DNA of 64,000 nt from Candidatus Scatomorpha intestinavium (lineage in GTDB: Bacteria > Bacillota > Clostridia > Oscillospirales > Oscillospiraceae): the NCBI GenBank assembly GCA_018712985.1, contig DVGA01000041.1, positions 1 through 64,000 on the forward strand, given 5' to 3'. The translations under genes were made by a program, and so were the position numbers. How positions within the stretch are numbered: the first letter of the stretch is position 1; each line of letters starts with the position of its first letter. Below, in pieces: positions 16,573 through 25,244 of this stretch. The notes below the pieces were generated by a model. The model did not search any database. It was not told the DNA's origin and was given only the letters and a program-made list of their open reading frames with translations.

Positions 16573-18069
16573 ATGGAAGCATTCTGGTCAGCGCTTGTTG
16601 ATTCCTTTACAGTTGGCAACGTTTTTCTGTCGATTGTCGCCACTTTTGCCGGCATCGTCATCGGCGCAATACCCGGCCTGAGCGCCACAATGGCGGTTGC
16701 CATACTGATACCATTTACCTATAAGATGGGCATGATTGCCTCGCTCGCGATGCTGCTGGGCGTTTACTGCGGCGCGGTTTACGGCGGCTCCATAAGCGCG
16801 ATCCTGCTGAACATCCCCGGCACGCCGGCCGCCATTATGACGACGCTGGACGGCAACCCGATGGCGAAAAAGGGTGAAGGCGGCAAGGCTATCGGCGTTT
16901 CTACAATTGCCTCGTTCTGCGGCGGCATCATTTCATGCGTGTTCCTGATAGTCTGCTGCTCGCTGCTGGCCCTTGTGGCCCAGAAGTTCAGCTATCCCGA
17001 GTACTTCGTGCTCGCGGCGTTCGGCATCTGCCTTGTCGCGGACTCCTGCGGTGAGTCCTTCCTGAAGGGCATCGTCTCCGGCCTTATCGGCATCCTGCTC
17101 TCGCTCGTGGGTATGGACGCCCTGACCGGACAGCAGAGGTTCACCTTCGGCAATCCATATCTGCTCGGCGGTCTTGGGCAGGTACCCGCCCTCATCGGCC
17201 TGTTCGGCATGTCGGAGATCCTCAACCAGGTGTTTGAGCTGGGCGTCAGCAACAAGAAAAAGATGAAGGTCGGCCGCGTCGTCCCCGACAAGAAGACGCT
17301 CAAGCGCCTTGTCCCGACCATACTCCGCGGCTCCCTGATAGGCACCTTCATCGGCGCACTGCCCGGCGCGGGCGGCCCCGTTGCGGCCTCCATAGCCTAC
17401 AACACCGAAAAGACCAACTCCAAGGACCCGAGCAAGTTCGGCACCGGCATACCCGAGGGCGTTGCCGCGCCCGAATCGGCGAACAACGCCGTCACCGGCG
17501 GCGCGATAATCCCGATGCTTGCCCTGGCGGTCCCCGGCGACGGAACCACCGCCGTTCTCATGAGCGCATTCATCATCAAGGGCATCGATCTCGGGCCGAT
17601 GATCTTCTCGCAGCACCCTGAAGTTGTGAACACGACCTACATATTCCTCATCCTCGGAAACATCTTCATGCTCATCCTCGGCCTTTCGCTCGCAAGGATT
17701 TTCGCGAAGGTCATCGAGGTGGACAACAAGATCCTTCTCCCCGTGATACTGCTCATATGCATGGTCGGCACGTTTGCGTCCGCATCCAATACGTTCAACA
17801 TCTATGTCATGATCTTCTTCGGCATACTTGGCTTTGTGATGCAGCGCTTCAGATTCTCGCTCACGCCCATGATACTCGGACTCGTGCTCGGCAGCATGGC
17901 GGAGGAAAACTTCCGCTCGGCCCTGACGATGTCCCAGGGCGACTACAGCGTGTTCTTCCGTCCCATCTCCCTCGTGTTCATCATCATCGCCGCCGTCATC
18001 CTTGCCTGGCCGCGCGTCAGGAGGCTCATCAACAAGCGCAAGGCGGGAAAGAGCGGAACGGAAGCCTGA
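16573..18069 (+). CDS. tctA: Tripartite tricarboxylate transporter, large membrane subunit TctA
   Basis: 498 residues, about twelve membrane segments. The internal duplicated signatures are clear: GIVIGAIPGLSATMAVAILI near the start and GTFIGALPGAGGPVAASIAY in the middle, together with the conserved ILLNIPGTPAAIMTTLDG. These are diagnostic of TctA. It drives uptake of a carboxylate delivered by the TctC lipoprotein using an ion gradient. GGAGGT lies upstream of the ATG, and it begins 15 bases after tctB. Confidence 0.95.
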   Translation: MEAFWSALVDSFTVGNVFLSIVATFAGIVIGAIPGLSATMAVAILIPFTYKMGMIASLAMLLGVYCGAVYGGSISAILLNIPGTPAAIMTTLDGNPMAKKGEGGKAIGVSTIASFCGGIISCVFLIVCCSLLALVAQKFSYPEYFVLAAFGICLVADSCGESFLKGIVSGLIGILLSLVGMDALTGQQRFTFGNPYLLGGLGQVPALIGLFGMSEILNQVFELGVSNKKKMKVGRVVPDKKTLKRLVPTILRGSLIGTFIGALPGAGGPVAASIAYNTEKTNSKDPSKFGTGIPEGVAAPESANNAVTGGAIIPMLALAVPGDGTTAVLMSAFIIKGIDLGPMIFSQHPEVVNTTYIFLILGNIFMLILGLSLARIFAKVIEVDNKILLPVILLICMVGTFASASNTFNIYVMIFFGILGFVMQRFRFSLTPMILGLVLGSMAEENFRSALTMSQGDYSVFFRPISLVFIIIAAVILAWPRVRRLINKRKAGKSGTEA

Positions 18070-18128
18070 TTTGTACACGGCTTGCCCAGAGGATGGCAAG
18101 TAAAAGAAATTGATTGAGGAGGATAACC

Positions 18129-19109
18129 ATGAAAAAGCTACTGTGCCTGCTCCTTGCGCTCTCGCTCGTATTTGCCTTCGCCGCGTGCGGAACCGGCGGA
18201 GAGGGAAGCAGCACCGATTTCCCGACGAGCCCCATCACAATGATAGTCCCGCAGGACCCCGGCGGCGACACCGACCTTATCGCGCGCCAGGTGGCCAGCA
18301 TCGTTGAGCAGAACGAGGGCTGGACGGTTACCATCAGCAACCAGCCCGGCGGCAGCACCTCCGTCGGCCTGCTGCAGCTCCAGGCTGCCAACCCCGACGG
18401 CTACACCATACTCTGCAACGCCACCAACCTCTCCCTGCTGAAGCCGCAGGACATTGCCGACATCGACAGCTCCGACTTCGCCGCTATCGCCGGCTGCAAC
18501 TCCGAGTCCTGCTATCTTATCGTCCGCGGTGACGAGGACCGCTTCACCACGATGGAGGAGTTTGTTGCCTACGCCAAGGAGCATCCGGGCGAGCTGAACG
18601 TCGGCACCGGCCAGGCGGGCGGCGTATGGGCCCTTGCCTGCACCGCCTTCGAGCAGGGCGCCGGCATCGATCTGAACATAGTCGCCAACGCCGGCGGCAT
18701 TGCCCAGGTCGGCCTGACCCTTCTGAACGGCGACGTTGACTGCGCCATCATCAGCCTCGGTACCAACACCATGTACGTGGAGTCCGGCGAGATGAAGCTC
18801 CTGAACAACTTCTCCGCCGAGCGCACCGAGGCCTATCCCGACGTCCCCACCGCCATTGAGTGCGGCTATGACATCGAGGTCACTTCTAACCGCGGCTTCC
18901 TCGCCCCGAAGGACACCCCTCAGGAGATAATCGACATCCTCGAGGCCGCCTTCCTCAAGGCCATTGAGAGCGAGGAGTATCAGACCTTCCTTGAGAACAT
19001 GAACTCCGGCTATATGTGCCTGAACGCCGAGGATTACGCCGCGATGATGGCCGAAGAGGATGCGTTCTACACCGAACTGTTCGCGGCCAACACCGAGGGC
19101 GTGAGCTGA
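18129..19109 (+). CDS. tctC: Tripartite tricarboxylate transporter substrate-binding lipoprotein (TctC/Bug family)
   Basis: 326 residues with a lipoprotein signal (cleavage before C20 in FAFAACGT). The mature part opens with ITMIVPQDPGGDTDLIARQV, the family's carboxylate-clamping loop, and contains LNVGTGQAGG and the usual VGLTLLNGDVD segment. It captures the substrate outside the membrane for TctAB. GAGGAGG precedes the ATG at 18129. The Bug family binds di- and tricarboxylates, amino-acid-like and sugar-derived acids; the exact ligand is unknown. Confidence 0.93.
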   Translation: MKKLLCLLLALSLVFAFAACGTGGEGSSTDFPTSPITMIVPQDPGGDTDLIARQVASIVEQNEGWTVTISNQPGGSTSVGLLQLQAANPDGYTILCNATNLSLLKPQDIADIDSSDFAAIAGCNSESCYLIVRGDEDRFTTMEEFVAYAKEHPGELNVGTGQAGGVWALACTAFEQGAGIDLNIVANAGGIAQVGLTLLNGDVDCAIISLGTNTMYVESGEMKLLNNFSAERTEAYPDVPTAIECGYDIEVTSNRGFLAPKDTPQEIIDILEAAFLKAIESEEYQTFLENMNSGYMCLNAEDYAAMMAEEDAFYTELFAANTEGVS

Positions 19110-19133
19110 CCGGAACGGCAGAAAAATAACTCC

Positions 19134-19196
19134 GGGCCGGCGGGACCGGCCCATAACACGGGCAATGCCGCTGTCAGATTGGATGCAGCGGCATTG
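19134..19196 (+). other. Two tandem hairpins after tctC
   Basis: GGGCCGG/CCGGCCC (19134-19152) and an 11-bp perfect stem CAATGCCGCTG/CAGCGGCATTG (19163-19196) lie between tctC and the short-chain dehydrogenase. No T-run follows, so they may slow decay or only partly stop transcription. Confidence 0.5.
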
Positions 19197-19217
19197 TTCA
19201 TATCAAGGAGGACAGAT

Positions 19218-20072
19218 ATGTCAGAAAACAGCGCATTTGAGGGAAAGGTTGCGGTAATAACCGGTGGGGGAGGCACATTGTGCTCCTGCATAGCCAAGCA
19301 CCTCGCCGCGGCCGGCGCGAAAGTGGCCGTTATAGGCCGCACGATGGGCAAATTGGAGGCCGTGGTGAACGAGATCACCGCCGCCGGCGGCGTATGCATC
19401 GCCAAAACGGGCGACGTTTCCAACGAGGAGTCCATGCAGCGAGCGGCGGAGGAAATAAAATCCGAGCTGGGCCCCTGCGGCATCCTCGTGAACGGTGCAG
19501 GCGGCAACAACCCGAAAGCCATCACCACTAACGCCGCGTTCACGCCCGAGGAGCTCGACAGCGAGGCTTTCGGCGATAAAATCGGCTTTTTCAACGTGAA
19601 CATGGACTATTTCCGCAGCGTTATCGACATCAATGTTGTAGGCACGGTGATTTGCAGCCGCGTTTTCGGGCGCCAGATGGCTGAGAGCGGCGGCGGGGCA
19701 ATACTCAACTTCGCCTCGATGAACAGCTACCGTCCGCTGAGCTGCCGCCCGGCCTACGCGCTGAGCAAGGCGGCTATCGTGAACTTCACGCAGTGGCTGG
19801 CGTCCTACCTTGCGCCGGCGGGCATCCGCGTGAACGCCGTCGCGCCCGGGTTCATAACCAACGCGAACAACATCCGCTTCTACGGCTCGCTCGAGACTGG
19901 CTATACTCCGCGGGGCATGAATATACTCGCGCACACGCCGATGGGCCGCTTCGGCAGGGCCGACGAGCTGCTCGGCGTTGTCGATCTGCTGCTGGACGGC
20001 GGCCGGGCTGGCTTTGTGACCGGCGTCACGGTGCCGGTGGACGGGGGCTTCCTCTCCTGCAGCGGGCTGTGA
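19218..20072 (+). CDS. Short-chain dehydrogenase, D-mannonate oxidoreductase (UxuB)-like
   Basis: 284 residues of the classical SDR fold. NAD-binding loop TGGGGTL (15-21), the NGAGGNN motif, catalytic Ser in LNFASMNSY, and YALSK with the catalytic Tyr and Lys are all present. The insertion after NGAGGNNPKAI and the sequence DYFRSVIDINVVGT resemble SDR-type fructuronate/mannonate reductases of gut bacteria. That would convert fructuronate to mannonate, feeding the KDG kinase and aldolase encoded upstream. AAGGAGG lies before the ATG at 19218. SDR assignment is secure, the substrate is an inference. Confidence 0.82.
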   Translation: MSENSAFEGKVAVITGGGGTLCSCIAKHLAAAGAKVAVIGRTMGKLEAVVNEITAAGGVCIAKTGDVSNEESMQRAAEEIKSELGPCGILVNGAGGNNPKAITTNAAFTPEELDSEAFGDKIGFFNVNMDYFRSVIDINVVGTVICSRVFGRQMAESGGGAILNFASMNSYRPLSCRPAYALSKAAIVNFTQWLASYLAPAGIRVNAVAPGFITNANNIRFYGSLETGYTPRGMNILAHTPMGRFGRADELLGVVDLLLDGGRAGFVTGVTVPVDGGFLSCSGL

Positions 20073-20151
20073 GCCGAGGCGTCCGCAACAGCGATGCCAT
20101 GTACGCTCCGATCGGCGATGACGTACCGCTCTGCGAATTTCCCGGAGGTAT

Positions 20152-20330
20152 GTGCCCGGATTCGGCCAGTTCACGGACGGCGCGTCTGTGAGCGATTGGG
20201 CTGTCGACGCCATGGCCTGGGCTCTCAACGAAGGCGTCATCACCGGCATGGGCGACGGGATCCTGTCCCCGGCCGGCAGCGCCACCCGCGCGCAGGCCGC
20301 GGCATGCTCATGAGGTTTGTGGAGGCCTGA
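20152..20330 (+). pseudogene. Remnant of an S-layer homology (SLH) domain protein
   Basis: The frame starting near 20152 reads VPGFGQFTDGASVSDWA then VDAMAWALNEGVITGMGDG and ATRAQAAA, a typical SLH repeat. It then hits a stop at 20311, but shifting frame by one base near 20302 continues with AMLMRFVEA and a stop at 20328-20330, the normal end of an SLH domain. No start codon, signal peptide or further repeats are present, so this is the decayed 3' end of a cell-surface protein gene. The following strong terminator probably belonged to it. Confidence 0.7.
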
Positions 20331-20396
20331 ATACCTCCGCATACCCGCTGAAAACCCGCTGAAACAGCGCCAAAATCAACGCGAATTGACCCCGAA

Positions 20397-20446
20397 AACC
20401 CCTCCGCCGAACGGTTTCGGCGGAGGGGTTCGTTTCTTATTTTTTT
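20397..20446 (+). terminator. Intrinsic terminator
   Basis: A 15-bp perfect stem (AACCCCTCCGCCGAA with TTCGGCGGAGGGGTT, loop CGGT) is followed by CGTTTCTTATTTTTTT. It closes the catabolic island and the SLH remnant. Confidence 0.9.
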
Positions 20447-20467
20447 GGCCGCCGCGGCAAGAATGTG

Positions 20468-20559
20468 TTGACTTTTTTACTGAGATAGCGTAAACTAACT
20501 ATATCTTCACCGCCTTCGGGCGGCAAATTTGAGAGCGCCAGTTAGTCTAAACTACCTAT
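20468..20559 (+). promoter_or_regulatory. Promoter with DtxR-like box and UUCG hairpin
   Basis: TTGACT (20468-20473), 17 bases, TAAACT (20491-20496) make a good sigma-A promoter for the ABC transporter operon. A 12-base direct repeat with one mismatch (TAAACTAACTAT 20491-20502; TAAACTACCTAT 20548-20559) overlaps the -10 at one end. The second copy is embedded in GTTAGTCTAAAC (20541-20552), close to the core of DtxR/IdeR iron boxes (TTAG-N-CTAA). Between them is a CCGCC-UUCG-GGCGG hairpin (20510-20523). Confidence 0.55.
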
Positions 20560-20579
20560 TTTGCGAGGACGTTGCCGAT

Positions 20580-22319
20580 ATGATGATAAACAAGCGCCTG
20601 ATAGGCATGGTGCCGGAGAGCAAAAAATATATAGCGGGAAACGTGGCCTGCCAGTGGGTTTCGCTCGCGGCGAATATTACAATGATGGCGAGTATAACGT
20701 CGCTGTTAGAAAAGCTGTTTGAACGCTCGGCGGAGACGGCGGATCTGTTCGCAGCACTTGCCGCGGCGCTCGCGGCCATGCTCGTGCGCGGCGTATGTAC
20801 CACGCTTGCGAGCCGGATGAGCTTCCTTTCGTCTAAAGCTGTGAAAAAGACGCTGAGAGAGAAGATTTACGGAAAACTGCTGCGCCTCGGCACGGGCTAC
20901 CGCGAGCAGGTGAACACCTCCGAGGTAGTGCAGGTGGCCGTGGAGGGCGTCGACCAGCTTGAGACGTATTTCGGGGCGTATCTGCCGCAGTTTTTCTACG
21001 CGATGCTCGCGCCGCTGACTCTCTTTGCCGTGCTGAGCACGGTGAGCCTGCTGTCGGCGGCGGTGCTGCTCGTGTGCGTCCCGCTGATACCCGCTGCCAT
21101 CGTGGCGGTGCAGCGCTGGGCGAAGAAGCTGCTCGGCAAATACTGGGGGCAGTACACGGCGCTGGGCGACACTTTTTTGGAGAACCTGCAGGGCCTTACA
21201 ACGCTGAAAATCTATCAGGCGGACGAGTTCAAGCAGCGGGAAATGAACGAGCAGGCCGAGAGCTTCAGGAAAATAACCATGAAGGTCCTCACGATGCAGC
21301 TCAACTCCATCACGATAATGGATCTGATAGCCTACGGCGGGGCCGCGCTTGGCGTTATACTCTCCGCCACGCAGCTCGCGGCGGGCAGGGTTTCGCTCGC
21401 CGGCTGCCTGCTGATAATCCTGCTCTCGGCTGATTTTTTCATACCGATGCGCCTGCTCGGTTCGTATTTTCACATCGCCATGAACGGCATGGCCGCGAGC
21501 GACAAGATTTTCAGGCTGCTCGACCTGCCGCAGCCGGCTCGGGGCGGCTCGGACGTGCCGGCCAACTGCTCTATAAGCTGCCGTGGGCTGCGCTTTTCCT
21601 ACGAAGAGGACAGGGAGATACTGCACGGCATAGACCTCGACTTTCCCGCCGGCAGCTTCACCGCGATAGTGGGCGAGAGCGGCTGCGGAAAGAGCACGGT
21701 TTCCTCCGTCCTTATGGGCCGCAACCGCGGATACTCGGGCTCGGTCACCGCCGGAGGGGTGGAGCTGAGCGATCTGAGCGAGCAGAGCCTGATGGAGAAC
21801 TTCACCTACATAAGCCACAAGAGCTATTTGTTTAAGGGCACGGTCCGATCAAACCTCCTGATGGGCAGGCCGGACGCGGACGACGCCGAGCTCTGGGACG
21901 TGCTCGAGCGGGTGAACCTCGCCGCGTTCCTGCGCGGGGAAAACGGGCTGGACACCCGGCTGGCCGAGCGGGCGTCGAACCTTTCCGGCGGGCAGTGCCA
22001 GAGGCTCGCCCTTGCGCGGGCGCTGCTGCACGACAGCCAGGTCTACATATTCGACGAGGCCACGAGCAACATCGACGTTGAGAGCGAAAACGAGATAATG
22101 CGGGAGATACACGCCCTCGCGGAAAGCAAAACCGTGATACTCATTTCTCACCGCCTTGCAAATGTGGCGGGGGCGGACAGGATTTATGTGCTGGACGGCG
22201 GAAGCGTCGCCGAGTGCGGCACGCACCGGGAACTGCTCGGGAAAAACGGGGCGTACGCCCGGCTCTGGAACGCCCAGGCCGAGCTGGAAAACTACGCGAG
22301 GGAGGCGGCTACGGCATGA
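20580..22319 (+). CDS. CydD-like ABC transporter, membrane-ATPase half
   Basis: 579 residues. Six membrane segments occupy about residues 20-310; the ATPase domain has Walker A GESGCGKST, signature LSGGQ and Walker B VYIFDEATSNID. The membrane part (AVKKTLREKIYGKLLRLG, VAVEGVDQLETYFGAYLPQF) resembles CydD, the cysteine/glutathione and haem exporter subunit. It overlaps the second half-transporter by four bases and they should form a heterodimer. Start at ATG 20580, with a weak GAGGA upstream; 20583 is an alternative. The YgbA and YbaN genes downstream hint at a redox, haem or nitrosative-stress link. Confidence 0.85.
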   Translation: MMINKRLIGMVPESKKYIAGNVACQWVSLAANITMMASITSLLEKLFERSAETADLFAALAAALAAMLVRGVCTTLASRMSFLSSKAVKKTLREKIYGKLLRLGTGYREQVNTSEVVQVAVEGVDQLETYFGAYLPQFFYAMLAPLTLFAVLSTVSLLSAAVLLVCVPLIPAAIVAVQRWAKKLLGKYWGQYTALGDTFLENLQGLTTLKIYQADEFKQREMNEQAESFRKITMKVLTMQLNSITIMDLIAYGGAALGVILSATQLAAGRVSLAGCLLIILLSADFFIPMRLLGSYFHIAMNGMAASDKIFRLLDLPQPARGGSDVPANCSISCRGLRFSYEEDREILHGIDLDFPAGSFTAIVGESGCGKSTVSSVLMGRNRGYSGSVTAGGVELSDLSEQSLMENFTYISHKSYLFKGTVRSNLLMGRPDADDAELWDVLERVNLAAFLRGENGLDTRLAERASNLSGGQCQRLALARALLHDSQVYIFDEATSNIDVESENEIMREIHALAESKTVILISHRLANVAGADRIYVLDGGSVAECGTHRELLGKNGAYARLWNAQAELENYAREAATA

Positions 22320-23974
22320 AAAAACGCTCGGGTTTCAACGTAATGCTCAGGCTTATCGGCCTTGTCCGGCCTTTGGCGGGGTTCATGGTGCTGGCCGTGG
22401 CCATGGGGCTGATCGGGCACCTCTGCGCCGCATTTATCACCATATTCGGCGGCTATGCCGCGGCGGAACTGCTGGGCCTCGGCTCGCCGCTCACGATTAC
22501 GGGGATCTTCATAGCCGTGGCCGTGTTCGCCCTTGTGCGGGGCGTGCTGAGGTATGCCGAGCAGGCCTGTAACCACTATATCGCCTTCAAGCTGCTCGCG
22601 CTGATACGCGAAAAGGTATTTTTTGCGCTGCGCCGGCTCTGCCCGGCGAAGCTCGAGGGGCGGGACAGGGGAGACCTGATAAACATCATAACCTCTGACA
22701 TCGAGCTGCTCGAGGTGTTCTATGCGCACACGATTTCGCCTGTCGCCATCGGCGTGCTTTTCTGCCTGGTAATGTGCCTGTTCATCGGCTCGTTCAGCGT
22801 TGTCCTTGCGCTGATCGCGCTGGCTGCGTATATAAGCGTGGGCGCAATCCTGCCGCTGGCCACCTCAAAGGCGAGCGGGGACGACGGGCTAAGGTTCCGC
22901 ACGAAGTCCGGCGAGCTCGCGGGGCATGTCCTCGACAGCCTGCGCGGCCTGGATGAGACGCAGCAGTACGGCAGGGGGGAGGAGCGCCTTGCCGGGATGA
23001 ACGCCCGGACGGACGGCCTCGCCGTAGAGGAGCGGCGGATGAAGCGCACCTCGGGACGCAATCAGGCGGCGGCGAACATGGTGATACTGTTTTTTGACCT
23101 GCTCATGCTTTTCGCCTCGGCGGCGATGTACATGGCCGGGCAACTGGACTTCACGGGCGTGCTCATACCGAGCGTCGCGCTCATGAGCTCCTTTGGGCCG
23201 TGCGTGGCCCTATCGAACCTCGGCAGCACGCTCCAGAGCACCTTTGCCGCGGGGAACCGCGTACTGGATATCCTCGATGAGGAGCCGGTGGTCGAGGAGA
23301 TCGGCGGCAGAGAAGAAACGGACTTCAGCGGCGCCGCGGCTGAGAACGTCGTCTTTGACTACGGCGGCGAGACTATCCTCGACGGCGTGAGCGCCGAAAT
23401 ACCTCTCGGCTCCATTGTCGGCATCACAGGCCGGAGCGGGAGCGGCAAGAGCACGCTGCTGAAGCTGTTCATGCGCTTCTGGGAGGCGAAGAGCGGCGCG
23501 GTGAAGGTGTCCGGCAGGAGCGTGAACGAGATAAACACGCCGGATCTGAGGCGCATGGAGAGCTTTGTGACGCAGGAGACGCAGCTCTTTCACGACAGCA
23601 TCCGCGCAAACCTGCGGATAGCCAAGCTGGACGCCACGGACGAAGAGATGGTCGAGGCCTGCAAAAAGGCGAGCGTGCACGACTTCATAATGACGCTGCC
23701 CGCGGGCTACGACACGCCCGTAGGAGAGCTGGGAGACACGCTCTCCGGCGGGGAGCGGCAGCGGCTGGGGCTTGCGAGGGCGTTCCTGCACGGGGCGGAC
23801 TTCATGCTTCTCGACGAGCCTACAAGCAACCTCGACAGCCTGAACGAGGCGGTTATCCTCCGCTCGCTGCGCGAGGAGAAGGGCGAGCGGACGGTCGTGC
23901 TCGTCTCGCACCGAGCGAGTACGATGCGTATCGCCGAAAAGGTCTATTCCGTGGAACACGGGAGGGTGAGCTGA
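22316..23974 (+). CDS. CydC-like ABC transporter, membrane-ATPase half
   Basis: 552 residues from the ATG at 22316, which overlaps the previous stop (ATGA). Six hydrophobic segments precede the ATPase domain with Walker A GRSGSGKST, signature LSGGERQ and Walker B FMLLDEPTSNLD. The membrane domain (LRYAEQACNHYIAFKLLALI, SDIELLEVFYAHTISP) is similar to CydC. Both halves have intact ATP sites, unlike the MarR-linked exporter at 26656-30317. The substrate is not determinable; CydDC exports thiols in Enterobacteria, but no cytochrome bd genes are in the window. Confidence 0.85.
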   Translation: MKKRSGFNVMLRLIGLVRPLAGFMVLAVAMGLIGHLCAAFITIFGGYAAAELLGLGSPLTITGIFIAVAVFALVRGVLRYAEQACNHYIAFKLLALIREKVFFALRRLCPAKLEGRDRGDLINIITSDIELLEVFYAHTISPVAIGVLFCLVMCLFIGSFSVVLALIALAAYISVGAILPLATSKASGDDGLRFRTKSGELAGHVLDSLRGLDETQQYGRGEERLAGMNARTDGLAVEERRMKRTSGRNQAAANMVILFFDLLMLFASAAMYMAGQLDFTGVLIPSVALMSSFGPCVALSNLGSTLQSTFAAGNRVLDILDEEPVVEEIGGREETDFSGAAAENVVFDYGGETILDGVSAEIPLGSIVGITGRSGSGKSTLLKLFMRFWEAKSGAVKVSGRSVNEINTPDLRRMESFVTQETQLFHDSIRANLRIAKLDATDEEMVEACKKASVHDFIMTLPAGYDTPVGELGDTLSGGERQRLGLARAFLHGADFMLLDEPTSNLDSLNEAVILRSLREEKGERTVVLVSHRASTMRIAEKVYSVEHGRVS

Positions 23975-24324
23975 TGCGGGACACCGCCACAAAGCGCGAG
24001 CGGGAAAAAGAGCTCGTGAGCGAGATGATCGGGCTCTATTGCCGGAAAAACCACGGCACGGCTAAGGGGCGGCTGTGTGCAGAGTGCGCCGCGCTGAACG
24101 ACTACGCGAGGCTGCGGAGTGAGAAGTGCCCCTTCATGGAGACTAAAACCTTCTGCTCAAACTGCCGCGTACACTGCTACAAGCCGGACATGCGTGAGAA
24201 GATACGCGCGGTGATGCGCTTTTCCGGCCCGAGGATGCTGTTTCACCATCCTGTGCCGGCCATACGGCACGTCATAGAGGAGAAGAAGGAAAAACGCAGA
24301 TTGGAGAGAGGAAATGAAACTTAA
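23974..24324 (+). CDS. Nitrous oxide-stimulated promoter family protein (YgbA_NO)
   Basis: 116 residues. Seven cysteines occur in the patterns LYCRKNHG, LCAECAALNDYA, EKCPF and FCSNCRVHCYKPDMREKIR, followed by RFSGPRMLFHHPVPAIRH. This matches E. coli YgbA, the NsrR-controlled protein needed for growth recovery after nitric oxide exposure. The cysteines suggest metal or Fe-S binding. It starts on the overlapping TGATG after the ABC gene and overlaps ybaN by 11 bases, so the four genes form one operon. Function at the molecular level is not known. Confidence 0.88.
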   Translation: MRDTATKREREKELVSEMIGLYCRKNHGTAKGRLCAECAALNDYARLRSEKCPFMETKTFCSNCRVHCYKPDMREKIRAVMRFSGPRMLFHHPVPAIRHVIEEKKEKRRLERGNET

Positions 24325-24724
24325 AAAGGCGCTGTATGTAATCTTGGGCTGCGTCGGCGTGGGACTCGGCGCGGTGGGCGCTGTGGTGCCGCTGCTGCCG
24401 GCCTTCCCGTTCCTGCTGCTGGCGGCGTTCTGCTTCGCCAAGAGCAGCGAGCGGCTGCACACCTGGTTCATCAACACGAAGCTCTACAAGAAAAACCTTG
24501 AGAGCTATGTGAAGGGGCGCGGCATGACCTGGGACGCGAAAATCCGCATCATGATAACTGTGACGCTTGTCATGAGCGTCGGCTTCACGATCATGATGCT
24601 CAGGGCGCTTTATATCCCCTGCACCGTTCTTGGCGGTGTCTGGGTGTTCCACCTCTTGTACTTTATCTTTGGTGTGAAAACGCTGCCGAAGTCCGAGGCT
24701 GCACGATTTGAGGCGGAGAGCTGA
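24314..24724 (+). CDS. YbaN family (DUF454) inner-membrane protein
   Basis: 136 residues with two N-terminal hydrophobic helices (ALYVILGCVGVGLGAVGAVV, then LLPAFPFLLLAAFCFAKSS), the highly conserved SERLHTWFINTKLY and a second helix pair near residues 80-120. This is the standard DUF454 layout. In many bacteria ybaN lies by haem, nitrosative-stress or respiratory genes. It is the last gene of the ABC-ygbA operon. Role unknown. Confidence 0.87.
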   Translation: MKLKKALYVILGCVGVGLGAVGAVVPLLPAFPFLLLAAFCFAKSSERLHTWFINTKLYKKNLESYVKGRGMTWDAKIRIMITVTLVMSVGFTIMMLRALYIPCTVLGGVWVFHLLYFIFGVKTLPKSEAARFEAES

Positions 24725-24764
24725 GACTTACGGAAGCCCGACGTCAAATACCAGCGACGAAACA

Positions 24765-24808
24765 AACCAGCCCCGGAGCTTATCGCTCCGGGGCTGGTTT
24801 TATTTTCC
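24765..24808. terminator. Bidirectional terminator between ybaN and yjdF
   Basis: A 15-bp perfect stem (AACCAGCCCCGGAGC with GCTCCGGGGCTGGTT, loop TTATC) is followed by TTATTTT on the plus strand and TTGTTTC on the minus strand. The stop codon of the minus-strand gene overlaps its edge. Confidence 0.88.
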
Positions 24809-25210
24809 GCGGTGTTTTTGTTTTTGCTTTTCACGGCGGAGCGCATATTTGCGCTCCTTTTCGGACAACTTTTGTTCACGGCTTTTGGACTGGCGCTCAG
24901 TTTTCGCGGCTTCGCGCTGCAAATTCAGCGCCTGCTGCGATTTGGTCCCGACGCCGGATTTTTCGGCTTGCCTGCGCGCCTCGCGCCGGAGACGCTTGGG
25001 GTTGGAGGCGGGGCGCTCAGGAGGAGCGTCGACCGCCGGGCCGAACCGGAGCCTGGAATAATTCCGCAATACGAAATCCCAGACCTCGGCGTCCCTCGGC
25101 TCTGCGCCGAAAACGACCCTGCAGGCGGAGAGCTTTCCGTCTTCGGTCCGCTCAAAAACGCCCGACCAGAAGGTCCCGTCGAAAAAAACCGTAAGCGTTG
25201 CTTTGTCCAT
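24800..25210 (-). CDS. yjdF: YjdF family protein (DUF2992)
   Basis: 136 residues. The N-terminal domain MDKATLTVFFDGTFWSGVFE continues to EVWDFVLRNY and is diagnostic of YjdF. The C-terminal half is highly charged, rich in Arg/Lys/Glu/Gln and probably a long helix. In Firmicutes yjdF is controlled by an azaaromatic-sensing riboswitch; the leader here carries matching elements. It may protect against heteroaromatic toxins, but its biochemistry is unknown. Start at ATG 25210 with TGGAGGG at normal spacing. Confidence 0.88.
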   Translation of the reverse strand: MDKATLTVFFDGTFWSGVFERTEDGKLSACRVVFGAEPRDAEVWDFVLRNYSRLRFGPAVDAPPERPASNPKRLRREARRQAEKSGVGTKSQQALNLQREAAKTERQSKSREQKLSEKERKYALRREKQKQKHRGK

Positions 25211-25244
25211 AATGTTCCCTCCATTGGATAGTCATGGACAAAGA

